Program-made: the position numbers and the translations under genes
Notes under the pieces: generated by a model
Seen by the model: the letters and a program-made list of their open reading frames with translations, nothing else
Told to the model about the DNA's origin: nothing
Databases searched by the model: none
Shown here: one piece after another, positions 1 to 10,883 of the stretch
Layout of the letters: each line of letters begins with the position of its first letter
Numbering within the stretch: position 1 is the first letter of the stretch
From: Parapristionchus giblindavisi
Lineage: Eukaryota; Nematoda; Chromadorea; Rhabditida; Diplogasteridae
Direction: 5' to 3'
NCBI GenBank assembly: GCA_943737045.1
Contig: CALSFV010000056.1
Location: 496,001 to 560,000 of the forward strand
Length of the DNA: 64,000 bases

Positions 1-269
1 CGGTTATTAATTTCTGCTTCATCTAAAACAAATATATATATATATATATATATATTCATCTATATAATCTCACATTGTAACTCACTTTGTTATCCTCCCT
101 AGGGAAATAATATTTCTTCAACAGCCTCATGCATTTCCTGCAAATAAATAATTATTAATTCTTGAACCTATTTTATTCATAATATATTACTAACAAACAA
201 AAACAACTTACCCACGTCCTAGTCCTACACGCATTTTCTTGCCGTTGAATATAATCGTCTTTATGACTA
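1..269 (-). CDS. Three candidate internal exons of an unrecognised minus-strand gene (partial)
   Basis: Three consecutive minus-strand segments join in one frame with good splice signals: 269-212 (acceptor TTCAG, donor GTAAGT), 137-86 (acceptor TTGCAG, donor GTGAGT) and 22-1 (acceptor TTTTAG, running off the left end). The translation is basic: residues VIKTIIFNGKK from the first exon, then KCMRLLKKYYFPREDNK, then MKQKLIT. The intron phases (2, then 0) agree across both junctions, which is the main support. I do not recognise the family. The 5' part, if it exists, would lie to the right, beyond the fold-back element at 584-2541. Chance open segments with splice-like ends remain possible. Confidence 0.35.
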
Positions 270-508
270 CTGAATGGAAAAAAATGACAACATACAAACG
301 TAGGAAATATGATAAGAAAGAAAAATTTATATCAAAGAGTGTCGATTTTAAAACATAGTTAAATAATGCGCGATAACGAATCTTGAATGATTATTCTCAC
401 AGTTACGTATAAGCCTACATATGATAACTCCAAATATAGTAAGAGATTTTGGAATGATGAGGTCCAGGCCTTCGTATATATTGGTACCTCTCCGTATCTC
501 TTGACACC

Positions 509-510
509 TA

Positions 511-558
<48 letters not shown>
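509..558. repeat. (CT)n microsatellite
   Basis: Almost pure CT dinucleotides with two TTTC interruptions, directly before the left end of the fold-back element at 584. Confidence 0.95.
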
Positions 559-559
<1 letters not shown>

Positions 560-583
560 GTCATTCACCCTTTAGCTTCAGTT

Positions 584-2541
584 TATATATGAGAGGAATC
601 GCGAGAAAATCGACCGTTTCGGAGAGTCCGCGGCGGTAGAAATTTCGACCCCCTGAAAATTTCAGATTAAGTACTTTGAACGATGATCTATCGAACTGCA
701 TTGGCCGAATTTGCATATCTGCTCTCATTTTCGAGTAGCGGTAGGACAAAGTTGGCTGGTGCGGGATTTTTGGATCGAGTGTGCGTCAGAAAAATGATCA
801 TAACTCCGTTCAAAATAATGATAGAATTTTTTTCAAAAAGCATCGAAAGAGGAGAATTTGGGCAACATTTCCCACTTGATGACGTCATTTGTCGACCATG
901 CGCCGGTGCGGGGCGGTCGGTTTTATGAAAAAGTGATGTAACTTTCCTAATCGGAAAAAGTGCACTTTTCTTCTATGCGCGTTTTGTTGCAGAAATATGT
1001 GTCTAAAAATGACCAAAGTTTCAGAGGATTTGAGAAATGAAAAAAAAGCGTTGATTTTAGTGACGCGACCTCGGACCTGTCAAAGGAAAGAACGGCTTAT
1101 TCCTTTATCAAGAAACAGCAATGGAGCTAAAATGACTCAAAAACACCCGAAAAAACATTACGAGCTCAAAATACCCATATATGACAGTTATTTGAAACAC
1201 AAAATCACCGAGTTCCGAAAAATTTGAAAAAAAAAAACCATTTTTTGCTTTTCCACATGGAAAAAACGTTTCAGTGATGTTAATTAATCTTTATAATATT
1301 TCTTATAATGTTTTTGAACATTTATGTTTTTGGAAGTGAAGGCCTACCTGCTCTTAGAGCCGAGATATCCGCCATCGAGATTACACGCGCGCGACCCAAC
1401 TCCGCGCGATGTGTTGCCATAAAATGAACGTTTTCCAGCTCAGAATGACTCAAAACAACTTGTTTCATCATTCTTAGCACGAAAAATACCTTGGAACACG
1501 TTTTCTGTGTCTGTAAAAATCAGCAAAAGATTTGGATCGAACAGGGGTTCGAACACGCTCGGTGTTTTTAGAGCAGTACCTCTTTACCTCGACGCCTCGA
1601 ATGATTTTGCTTATTTTATTTATTTATTTATCGTACACCGGGTGTTTCAACAAGTACAAAGTGTTCGAGTGCAAAAAAATATGTGAAAGAATAAAATTAT
1701 TAAAAGAGGTGGATGGGGATGGGGGGAAGGTGAGAGATCAATTGACTTACTAAACATAGTAATAGTCAAAGTAGCGTAGTAACATGATACAACGGATGTC
1801 TTTTTTTTATAAATGTTCAAAAACATTATAAGAAATATTATAAAGATTAATTAATATAACTGAAACGTTTTTTCACGTAGAAAAGCAAAATATGGTTTTT
1901 TCAAATTTTTCGGAACTCGGTGATTTTGTGTTTCAAATAAGTGTCATATATGGGTATTTTGAGCTCGTAATGTATTTTTGGATGTTTTTGAGTCATTTCA
2001 ACAACTTTGCTGTTTCTTGATAAAGGAATAAGCCGTTCTTTCCTTTGACAAGTCTGAGGTCGCGTTACTAAAATTAACGCCATTTTTTTTCCATTTCTCA
2101 AATCCTCTGATTCTTGGGTCATTTTTAGACACATATGGGTGCAACAAAACGCGCATAGAAGAAAATACCATTTTTTCCGATTAGGAAAGTTACGTCACTT
2201 TTTCATAAAACCGACCGCCCCGCACCGGCGCATGGTCGACAAATGACGTCATCAACTGGGAAATGTTGCCCAAATTCTCCTCTTTCGATGTTTTTTTTGA
2301 AATAAATTCTATCGTTATTTTGAACGGAGTTATGATCATTTTACTGACGCACACTCGAGCCAAAAATACCGTACCAGCCAACTTTGACCGACCGCTACTC
2401 GAAAATGAGAGCAGATATGCAAATTCGGCCAACGCAGTTCGATAAAGCATCGTTCAAAGTACTTAATCTCAATTTTTCAGGGGGTCGAAATTTCTACCGC
2501 CGGGAGGTGGTCGAACCTCTGGCGATTCCTCTCATATATAT
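584..2541. mobile_element. Fold-back element with ~745-bp terminal inverted repeats
   Basis: The left arm (about 584-1329) is repeated as reverse complement in the right arm (about 1808-2541). The outer ends read TATATGAGAGGAATCGC and its complement, and the flanking TATATA could be the target site. The arms match through small indels; both contain the same 76-77 codon open stretch (997-1227 plus; 2134-1901 minus), which is therefore a by-product of the duplication and not a gene. The roughly 480-bp centre has no recognisable transposase. The element resembles a non-autonomous long-TIR (fold-back) DNA transposon. Confidence 0.8.
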
Positions 2542-4056
2542 AAATATTATAAACTATAATGTATACAGTTCGTTATGACTGGTAACTGGAGTGATTGCTC
2601 TATAAGCTATACGGACAGTATTGTTGGTAGGAGTTGTAATAAATATGCGATATTGTTGACGAAAGTAGCAAAGGATATAGTATTATTATTTATTTACATA
2701 TACCTGTCCGTGACCGAGTATCCTCTTTTGGAGTCCATATTGAACACACTACCAGTACCCCACGTTTCCATTCTTTCCCTCTCAGAACATCCCGATTATA
2801 CTCCCAATTACCTGTTATTATCCGTACAGCCCCTAATATTAGATTATTTAAACGTCGATTGGAAGCCCATCCCAATATCGTCGAATTTTCACTTTCTCAA
2901 TGAATCCGGAGAGTCTTCAACCATATATTACCACCCATTGTTCATTCAATTGCTGTTGCGCCTCGGGCGTAGATAAATTATTATATACAAATAATGACAT
3001 GAGTTGAATTAACAATCAGTATTATTCATCATCATCATTTAATGTAATTATATCGATCTTCTTCTTTATATCTTCTTCTTCATCATCATCTAACGTGATG
3101 ACTGGAATTTCTTCCCGTTGTGTTGATGATGCGTGAACTAAATTATTCAAATATATTCTCTACTATTTATTCTATTAACTCACTTTTGAGGGAGGCTCGT
3201 TCTCCTTGTTACTGTCATCATCATCATTTATCTTAATCCCCCTGGAAAGAGAAAAAATGATTTAGTATACAATAAGCATCATATTATATAACCCCTTTCC
3301 TGTCGTGATAAAATTAGGATGAGGAGTGTTGTTCATTATATCGAGAGGGAGATGGATAACCTAGAAATGTATATATTCGATAATATCGATTAAAAAAGAA
3401 TAATATTCTATGAACGTATATATTAGAATGAGACAGATTGTAATTGAGAAAATGTAGCCGGTGCAAGAGGCTGTATCTGTGGGATCAGAGGTATGTTCTG
3501 GATCTATCATATACACCCCTTTTTTTAAATGGTGATCCATACGGTATATTAAGAAAGACAGGCATAGGTAGAAAGCTTATCCTTATCCTTCCCCTTTTTC
3601 TTCGCTCCGTTCGGTATCTCTCTCTCTACCTATGTGTCCGGGGTGTCCGGTGTGGGGGTCATAGTGTCCATCCCTCGCAATCGAGCAGACGTATGGCTGC
3701 AAAGGATATCCTATTTCCATCTACCTTCCTCTTTCTATCCGATTTCAAATTACCTCTCAACTACCTATCTCTCTTGGTATACATATCTCTCTATCTATCT
3801 ATATTTCTATCTCTCTCTTTTCTATTAGGCAGAGAGATAATGTAAAAGCAAGAGGGTATAGAGATGCAAAGTGGTTCCGAGCGGAGCAAAGGGGAGGAGT
3901 TTCGATGTGTGGGAGGAGGCCCCGCCCCTAGGTAGATCAGTCTATAGCTTCATTAGTCGACCGTGCGGCTGCGTCTGGTAAGTCTTTGTTGATTACTGTG
4001 ATTTCAATTGTTTTTTATCATTGATCTTCTAATAATCGATAATATGAATCATTGAT
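2542..4056. other. Unique interval with weak exon candidates only
   Basis: No gene can be assigned. A plus-strand open stretch at 2575-2976 (133 codons, not low-complexity) and an overlapping minus-strand open stretch (2875-2690) ending at a plausible donor are both unrecognised. On the minus strand 3241-3184 is an acidic exon-like segment (acceptor TTTCCAG, donor GTGAGT) with residues NDDDDSNKENEPPSK. The next minus-strand acidic stretch (about 3136-3020, DDDEEED then NDDDE and a stop) is out of phase with it. A plus-strand donor-like GTAAGTC at about 3979 follows a short CG-rich segment and may end a 5' UTR exon. TCTC-rich runs lie at 3610-3830. Confidence 0.4.
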
Positions 4057-4610
4057 CCTATGGCAACCAATTTTGTACCATTGTTATCAGTAGGAGTTTA
4101 CGGTATTGGGCTACCGTAACCCTCGGGAATCGCGACTGATTTTTTTTCAGTCGACCTCATGGTTGAAAATGGCCGAAGTCGAAAAATTCATGATGATAGG
4201 AAACCAAATACTAGTTGCCATTGTATCAACAGTGAGCAAACTTTTATCTTTCAGGATACCGTAACGCGAACTACCTTAATACCGTACCCTATAATATTGT
4301 AGCGAAATTCACGGCAAATCCCGGTGCGATTACGGTAGTTCGGGTTACGGTGTACAGAAAGATAAAAGTTGGCTCACTGTTGATATAATGACAACTAGTA
4401 TTTGGTTTCGGATCATCATGAATTATTCGACGTCGGCAATTTTCAACCACGGTCATGGGTCGACTGAAATAAATCAGTTCGCGATTCCTGACGGTTGCGG
4501 TAGTCCAATACCGTACACTCCTACTGATCACAACGGTACAACTTTTGTTGCCATAGGCCATTTCACAACCGATTTATGATCCGTTGATGAAACGATCCCC
4601 TCCCCAGGAT
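4057..4610. mobile_element. Fold-back element FB-A, left copy (5' end missing)
   Basis: Palindromic, centred near 4300: CTATGGCAACCAATTTTG at the left pairs with its imperfect complement near 4540-4560, and repeated TACGGTA motifs lie in both arms. The copy in R extends further left (from about 25255) into TTTCGGCAACGATCATTTCGG, so this copy is cut at the duplication breakpoint at 4057. It is related to the elements at 19037-19640 and 45325-46850. Confidence 0.75.
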
Positions 4611-4959
4611 TTTGAAACCGTACCGTTCAGATGGAAGTCTTCTAAAATTATGGTTTCTCCGCGGCAGCTTTTCAGTTATTCAAGTCCTAATACCGTGGGA
4701 AATAACTGAAATAACAGTGATAATTCAAGGTCAATTCATTATCAGTCCGGAGTGCCGAATCTCTTCATACTTCGGACCTACTTTATGATGACGATGAAGA
4801 ACTAATTGTAATAAAGTAGTTGCATGTACAAGTGAATAATAAGTTAGGATTGTAACTTCAGTGAAAGAAATTTAAATTTAAAAAAATAATAATTTTGATA
4901 ATAAAAACTCTAAATTACTCTAAAATTTTAATTGACCCAGAGTTCGAATGAAAAAGTCG

Positions 4960-5071
4960 AAATATCCGGCTGCATTAGCATGAAATAATTTATGTATGGT
5001 ATACAGAATAACTTTTGCTATCTTTCTGTCTTCACAGTTTGTCCACGAAAATGTTAGTGGGAATCCACCTT
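4960..5071 (+). mobile_element. 3' part of a pol III-promoter TIR element, abutting the next copy
   Basis: The segment from about 4995 (GTATACAGAATAACTTTTGC through TCCACCTTTA) matches the right end of the ~345-bp element at 5072-5418, so two copies sit end to end. The 5' half of this one is absent or too diverged to follow. Confidence 0.6.
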
Positions 5072-5418
5072 TAAAGATGGTGGCCCGCGAATGTTCGGAT
5101 AAATCACTACACCCCTCTTATGCGAATGCAAAGTGATATGCGAAGAGTTAGCGCAGCCTCTCATCTATCCCATAGCGCAGTGGTAAACGTTCAGACTCCT
5201 TACCCGTTTGACGCGAGTTCGAAACCTATTGCCGAATTTCCTCAATTTTCAAAAAGCACGCCCTTCCCTGAACCGGGCCTGATGGTTCATTAATGTTTCT
5301 AGCGATCAGTAGACTAAATCAGCACAAAATAAATAGTGTACTGTACGTAGAATAACTTTTGCTACCTTTCTGTCTTCACAGTTTGTTCACGAAAATATTC
5401 GTGGGACACCACCTTTAA
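5072..5418 (+). mobile_element. TIR element with internal tRNA-like pol III promoter (copy 1)
   Basis: Inverted termini: TTAAAGATGGTGGCCCGCG at the left, and at the right the complement of TTAAAGGTGGTGTCCCACG. Inside is a tRNA-gene-like module: box A TAGCGCAGTGG at 5173, box B AGTTCGAAAC at about 5216, and TTTT at about 5246. It therefore combines a MITE-like structure with a SINE-like promoter. Other copies: 20584-20933, 26332-26678, 53886-54225 and, reversed, 60281-60627. The copy at 60281 has the most canonical box B (GGGTTCGAAACC). Confidence 0.8.
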
Positions 5419-5426
5419 GGCGTTAC

Positions 5427-5815
5427 AAAAGGAGCAGTTTCTCGACGTCATTCGAGGAGATTAGTGACTGCCTTTTTGCCCGATCGATCTCAGCTCCCTG
5501 GTCTACTCAGTCTGGGGCACCTCGGAGGATAGGACCTGCACTACTCTGCACCCCAATTTGGAGTCCCTGAAGAAAGCCTTGGAGAAGGAGTGGTCGGAGA
5601 TGGACACCACTTACCTGAGTGTTTAGAGAAACGCGTACCTCTCCCATCTCAAGGACGTCATTAAGACCAATGGAGGCAGAATCGAGCTATGACTGTTTTA
5701 TTGTATTTCAACATGATTAAAGATTGTCCGGTACATATTTGAACGGAACTCGATTTTTTTGAAAAAAGTTATTTCGTTTTTACGGTGTCGCAATAATTAA
5801 TGCCCACCCTGTAAT
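5427..5815 (+). pseudogene. Tc1/mariner-type transposase C-terminal remnant (copy 1)
   Basis: Reading plus-strand from about 5475 gives LVYSVWGTSEDRTC, then HPNLESLKKALEKEW, an in-frame TAG near 5625, then LKDVIKTNGGRIEL and TGA. This matches the end of mariner/Tc1-like DDE transposases, where a D-x-S-V-W-G motif is followed by NLESLK and a terminal LK-x-VI-x-x-x-GG-x-IE. A 3' tail ending in TTAATGCCCACCCTGT resembles the element terminus. The 5' two-thirds, including the first catalytic Asp residues, are missing, so it is dead. Copies at 20942-21330 and 26687-27075 carry the same stop. Confidence 0.75.
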
Positions 5816-6495
5816 GACTAATCGATAATTTTAATTGATATAATTCTGTTATTTCAGCAAAATCAGACAAAATCAGCCGTAAATTTTCTCGCAACGATTC
5901 TACAGTATTTCCATAGTATCTTTTTACAAACTTTGAATGAAATATATTAATTATATCGTTGCATTCAATGTGTACATCAATTCTTTCGAAAACGAATTGT
6001 TTGATAATATTGTGGATGTTCATAGATTAATCAAACCCAATCAATCAATAACTGTATAAATATTGTAAGTATCACATGGATCGTTCTTTAATAATCGATA
6101 AAAATAAACGAATTTTTATTCTAAAATAATTAACAGATACATATTATTGAAACATAAAACATCTGGTGAACTAGGACATGTTCTTCTGTTACGTGCGCAA
6201 AAAGATATCACTATTTCGACAAAAATAAGAAACACACAAATTTTATTTTGAAAAGTTATGATTTCTAAAAGTTTGAAAAATATTAACAATAAGAGACACT
6301 TTTGTGTGCCTAATCAAGTTTGTTGGACGCAAATTATATGAAATAATAAATATCTTTATTTAGTTACTAAAATGATAATCGAAGTAATGACGTAAAAAGA
6401 ATTGATAATGTCCTAGACACCAAACCCAAAAAAAACATTACAATAAATATTTTAAATAAATAATTGGCATCTATTATATATCCATAGCGTGTTCC

Positions 6496-7126
6496 CTACA
6501 TCACACAAGATATTTGGTGAACTGCTGTTGCAGCACCGGGAACTTGTGTCTCTCCGTTATTTGTTGTGACCACCCATCTGCCGGCTTTGCACACCATTGG
6601 AGTTCCGGCTGTACCTTGTGTACCGATCGCGGCATTCTGAAATCGAATATTGTTCATTCACGAGTTTTCTTGATGTTTTATGTTAAAAAGAAGGTGAAAA
6701 CGGTTGCAATGGATCGTTAATTCTGTCGAGGATCATGTTTTAGTGTTTAAGAAATATCATTTAAATATAGATGAGAAAGAAGTAGATTAATTATCGTACA
6801 TTGCCAAACTTTCCTGTTTTCAAAAGTCGCGCTAGTTTCATCTTATTTTCATCGCGTTGTATAACATCGGATAAATTACTTTTTTATTATTATAGTTAAA
6901 ATAATAACTGACCACGAATACGGTTACTCTCTGAGCGGGGATTGGACACATCACCATAGTCGCTGCTATCATAGGCGCAACACAATTCATATTTTGAGGA
7001 CACGCGCCTGCGAAGGCCTGTGGTGCCGTACAAGTTGGTGCCGCCGGTTGAACACCTCCACCTTGTTGTTGTGCTTGAGTGGTTACAGCTCCTGAAACAA
7101 GTTGTAATAATAATAATGATAATAAA

Positions 7127-7161
<35 letters not shown>

Positions 7162-7175
7162 TGATGATGATGATG

Positions 7176-7256
<81 letters not shown>

Positions 7257-7445
7257 CATGTTACTGAAATAAAATAGAAATAAACGAAAATTGATAAGAA
7301 ATAAAAAGGTAGTTATATTTCTCTTTTCCTATACTTTTGACGACTTTTGAATAGTGTAATACTTACTTGCTCTAGGTCGACCAGGAGCGCAGGCGAGAGT
7401 TGAAGCCATGATCACGGCGAGGACTACCAAAGCACGAGTATTCAT
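6496..7445 (-). CDS. Small secreted six-cysteine protein (S1, copy in block L)
   Basis: Three exons on the minus strand: 7445-7367, 7091-6913 and 6636-6496, with canonical splice sites, phases 1 and 0, giving 132 aa. Residues 1-20 are a signal peptide (hydrophobic core ALVVLAVIMASTLA, then CAPGRPRA). The mature part has exactly six cysteines, at 47, 57, 62, 75, 102 and 130, with a Gln/Gly/Pro linker before the first. The layout (short cysteine spacing, then GRWVVTTNNGE, then a C-terminal SCVM) recalls the nematode C6/DUF281-type secreted domain of unknown function; that assignment is tentative. Intron 1 holds a TAA microsatellite. A paralogous signal-peptide exon sits head-to-head at 8930. 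Differences from the M copy seen in the exons are silent. Confidence 0.75.
7107..7253. repeat. (TAA)n microsatellite in S1 intron 1, with (TGA) core
   Basis: AATAAT repeats interrupted by a run of GAT units. The corresponding tract in M (22620-22843) is about 72 bp longer and has an extra interruption, so this locus expands and contracts after duplication. Confidence 0.95.
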
Positions 7446-8935
7446 TGTTCCTGTTGATTTTTATAAAATTAAATAATAAAGCGGTATATGCTTAAAATAT
7501 CGAATACTACGACCATTAATTTAAAGGAACTTCAAAGCATCCCTAAAATATATGAAATGTGAATAAAGGAGAGTGAGAACCAAGAGACAAATGCAGCTGA
7601 TCTAACCGCTTATCGCTCGCCTTTAAAAGCTCCTTTCATTAAGATCAACAAGTTCGCAATGGAGCACGTATCAAGTTTTGTCTCGGCGCATTTCTCGTTT
7701 TAACGAGATTGTCTGTTCTCTTGATCCTTAGAAATTATCCTGTTGTTGCCATGTCTGGAATAAAGATCACTTCCTCATTCCTTGATCTTCCTTGTAACGC
7801 CCATTATCTTTACAATGAGGTGCTTGTAAAGACAAGTATACTCTCACCATTGGCAATGATTTCTCGTAGACAAAGAAGTCGAACGCGGAGAGTTTCAAAT
7901 TTGCTCGGGGTGAGACTTTTTGGCACACCCCGAGCTAATATTACTATCCGCTCTGGCCACAATCTCTCGTAGACAAAGAAGGCGAGAGAGTGCAGCGAAA
8001 GCTGAGAGTTTCAAATTTGCTTGAGATGATACTGTAAAAGAATGTGCAGTGCAAAAAAAAAAAACATGACCATGGAGGTGAAAAATAAAATGATTTTGAA
8101 ATTTTCATGACAATCACAAATCAAGTTCAATCGTTACTTACTTCAGAATCCTTTTTACAACTTTCATCGTCTTTGCTTTTCCTGTATGCCTCTTTATGTT
8201 TCTATTTTATTATTCAGCGAAAATCTCCTGTTTCAGTTGAGATATCGTCATGCTTGCAAAGGATTAACCTTACAAAGCATTGCATCATTCAATCTTTTAA
8301 AGGGAGGTTGACCTCACTCAATGTACTCTTCATCGCGCACACTATTTCTCTTTTATCTAACAACGCAGTATTCCTATTTTTTTACTTCCATGGTCATTTT
8401 TCACTGCAAATGCTTTTGAAGTAGCACCCCTCCAAGCTAATTTGATACTCACCACGTTCGCTACACTCTCTCGCATTCTTTGTCAACGAGAGAGCATTGA
8501 CGCAGAGTGCAAGCTTAGCTCGGGGTGCACCTTGAAGGAAAGAACACTCAAAGCACAGCTCCCTTAAGAGAATTGGTTTTACAAGGAAGGAGAAGATCAG
8601 GGAAGGCGAAAGTGAGATATCTCTATTCCAGACACGGATAATGGCTTAGGATCAAAAGAACAGACCACCTCGCTTAGACAATAAATGTACCGAGAAGAAA
8701 ACTTGATACGTACTCCATTGCGCACTTCTTGATCTTGCGGATTTAAAGACGAACGATAAGCGCTTAGATCAGCTGCATTTGCCATGTCTTGGTTCTCTTT
8801 GCCATTTCCTCCCATTGCATTTCTATAACATATAATTTATAAGTACTTTTGAAGTTCTTTTAAAGTAATGTTCGTATATCATATGCACATCGCTGTATTT
8901 TTTAAAGATAACGATAATCAAGAGGAACAATGAAT
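7440..8935. repeat. Ancient inverted duplication making S1 and S2 head-to-head
   Basis: Sequence around 7445-7800 recurs reversed at about 8575-8935, including exon 1 of both genes, their upstream TTTAAAG(T/G)A segments and an AATGCAGCTGATCTAA block. Identity is clearly lower than between L and M, so this inversion is older. The minus arm contains an open stretch (8815-8597, starting MGGNGKENQDMANAADLSAY) that is broken in the other arm. Between the arms lie two 120-bp-family MITEs (about 7895-8035 and 8405-8545) around a nested palindrome (about 8040-8400). Confidence 0.7.
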
Positions 8936-9008
8936 ACTCATGCTTTGGTAGTCCTCACCGTCATCGTGGCTTCAACATTTGCTTGTGCTCCTGGTAGGCC
9001 CAGAGCAA
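8930..9008 (+). pseudogene. Orphan signal-peptide exon S2 (copy in block L)
   Basis: A 79-nt exon, MNTHALVVLTVIVASTFA then CAPGRPRA, ends in phase 1 at a canonical GTAAGT donor and is paralogous to exon 1 of S1. No counterpart of S1 exons 2 and 3 follows; the intron runs into a TTA microsatellite that ends at the E2F fragment (9278). The next strong acceptor is that of E2F exon 6 (9536), also phase 1, so an in-frame chimeric transcript is possible. More likely the gene lost its 3' part. Confidence 0.65.
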
Positions 9009-9129
9009 GTAAGTATTACTGTAGTCAAAAGTAGTGGGAAGAATGGGAAAAGAGAAATATAATTTCTTCATTTTTATCAATTTTTCGTATATTTCTATTT
9101 TATGTTAGTAAGTTTCGAATAAGATATGC

Positions 9130-9279
<150 letters not shown>

Positions 9280-9624
9280 AGAAACCGCCGAAGCAGACCC
9301 CGACTCAGATCAGACGAGCACAACTACTGCAACAACGCCTGACGTCCAGCAAGCAAAGTCCACCTGATGGCAGAGGTCCGAGCAATTATCGATTGATTTG
9401 ATCTCCCTAGCTGCCTTACTAACCTACATATCGATTGATAAGAGTACGACCGGGTTATCTGGATTTGGGAGCTTAGTCGGGCTAATTATCGATTGATTTG
9501 TGCCCAAATGATTTTCTAACTGGGTTTTGCTTGCAGGCAGTCCGACTGGCGGTCGTCTCGAGAACTCTCAACTCGTACTCACTCGCAAGTTTATGGATCT
9601 TCGCAAGACCTCTGACGTAAGCTA

Positions 9625-9838
9625 TTTGATCTTTGATCTTTAATCTTTGACCCCTCATGCACACGGTTTTCGCGTCACTCTCTAACTGATTATGAGAGTT
9701 TACTATGATCAATCGAAAGATTTCGATCTGCCAAAGACGTCCAGAAGTTGTGCTAAAGTATATGAAAATCATTAGAATATGGGCCGTGCCGTCCTAGAGG
9801 ACCGACGATTTGCGGTAGTTTCTAATGATACAGTATGC
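9625..9838 (+). repeat. ~210-bp interspersed intron repeat (copy 1)
   Basis: The segment starts with GATCTTT units and runs through CACACGGTTTTCGCGTCACT and GGGCCGTGCCGTCCTAGAGG to TTTCTAATGATACAGTA. It lies in E2F intron 6 of this copy, in the same intron of the intact gene (31972-32172, reversed), and independently in GFM1 intron 21 (42511-42727). Nothing in it is coding. Confidence 0.8.
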
Positions 9839-10045
9839 CCATAATTAATGTAATTCAATCGATTATTGGTCGGATAATTATTGATTGATTTTAAGGAGTT
9901 GAATCTGAACGAGGCCGCGAGTTTGCTTGGAGTACAGAGGCGACGATTGTATGAGATCACTAATGTACTCGAGGGTATCGATTTGATAGTCAAGACGGGC
10001 AAGAACTCGATTCGATGGTGGTAAGTACATTATTGATTGATTTCA

Positions 10046-10215
10046 TAGGTCGAAAGTATGTTACAAAGTACCAAGTCTTTCATTTTGAGACAAAATTTCC
10101 CCAAAATCGAAAAATATGACCGCATTTTGAGCCAAAATCTCTCAATAATCGAAAAATCTGACCGCATTTTGAGCCAAAATCTCTCAACAATCGAAAAATC
10201 TGACCGTATTCCTCC
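10046..10215. mobile_element. TAGGTCGAA-family MITE (in E2F-copy intron 7)
   Basis: Begins ATAGGTCGAAAGTATG and contains repeated ATCTGACCGCATTTTGAGC segments. The counterpart in the intact gene is at about 31583-31747. The family ends in TAGGTCGAA / TTCGACCTA and recurs at 15713, 40467, 40680, 42197 and 52609. Confidence 0.7.
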
Positions 10216-10396
10216 TATGATTGATTTGATCTACCCTGTTTCTGATCTCAATCTACCGTATACCGAGAATAGTATTGAGAGTATCGTGGTATAGCACTGC
10301 CAGTGGGGATAAGTGGTGAAGAGTCTTTATTCCACCTAATAGACCTTACCGTGTCCTCTGGCACATATCATCGCACTGTCAATGGTAGCATTCTCT

Positions 10397-10883
10397 CATC
10401 ACAATCAATCAATCAATCAATCAATTTATCAAATCAGGCAATATATGCTCAGATGAGGATGGGTCTATATTCATCATAGGATGCATTCCACCAGTGTCTG
10501 CCAATAGCTCGAGTCAAATCGTCTCTCCAGCGCACGCGAGGTTTTCCACAAGGGCGGTTCCTGTTGTACGGCGTCCACACCGTAGTAGCACGACTCCACT
10601 GTTCCAACTTCATATTCCGGATCTTGAGGGCCCATTGAGCTTTTCGTTTTAAGCTTTCCTGTATCCAATCTCGTATCTTGGTGGTCTCCCTTACACGTTC
10701 ATTTCTCCAGCGAACTCGCAACGTAACTCCTATCATCTTCCGCTCCATCTTCCTCTGGGTGGCACTCAATCTCTCCTTATCACTCGATCGCAACGCCCAC
10801 ACCTCACATCCGTAAAGTACGGTGGAGGTGATGCAGCTCTCAAATAACCTTCTCTTTGTTTTCATCGGTAGAAAACACATCAC
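10397..10883 (-). mobile_element. 5'-truncated RTE-type LINE insertion
   Basis: A 475-bp insertion (10403-10877) flanked by direct CATCAC copies (10397-10402 and 10878-10883). The intact E2F gene has a single CATCAC at the same point, so this copy gained the insertion after the duplication. Read on the minus strand it encodes the reverse-transcriptase C-terminal region of RTE-like LINEs: LFESCITSTVLYGCEVWAL, then ATQRKMERKMIG, then a W...GKPRVRWRDDL block. It ends at a (TTGA)n tail (10403-10424 as ATCA repeats on the plus strand), as RTE elements do. The endonuclease and most of the RT are missing. Confidence 0.88.

Noticed and set aside
997..2134. Paired open frames starting MCLKMT in the 584-2541 element
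   Set aside because: They are the same TIR sequence read in mirror orientation; no known domain, and both are explained by the inverted repeat.
5769..6023. 84-codon minus-strand frame MNIHNIIKQFVFERIDVH, present in L, M and R
   Set aside because: Conservation among the three copies only reflects recent duplication; it overlaps the mariner 3' end and has no recognisable domain or splice context.
7020..7277. Poly-Asn, poly-Ile, poly-Leu and poly-Tyr open frames (also 9095-9401, 12847-13208, 22536-22865, 24683-25009)
   Set aside because: They are frames through TAA/TTA microsatellites with no flanking coding signal.
8107..8424. 105-codon open frame identical at 23695-24012
   Set aside because: It spans a nested palindrome and MITE ends between S1 and S2; identity is due to the L/M duplication, and no gene features are visible.
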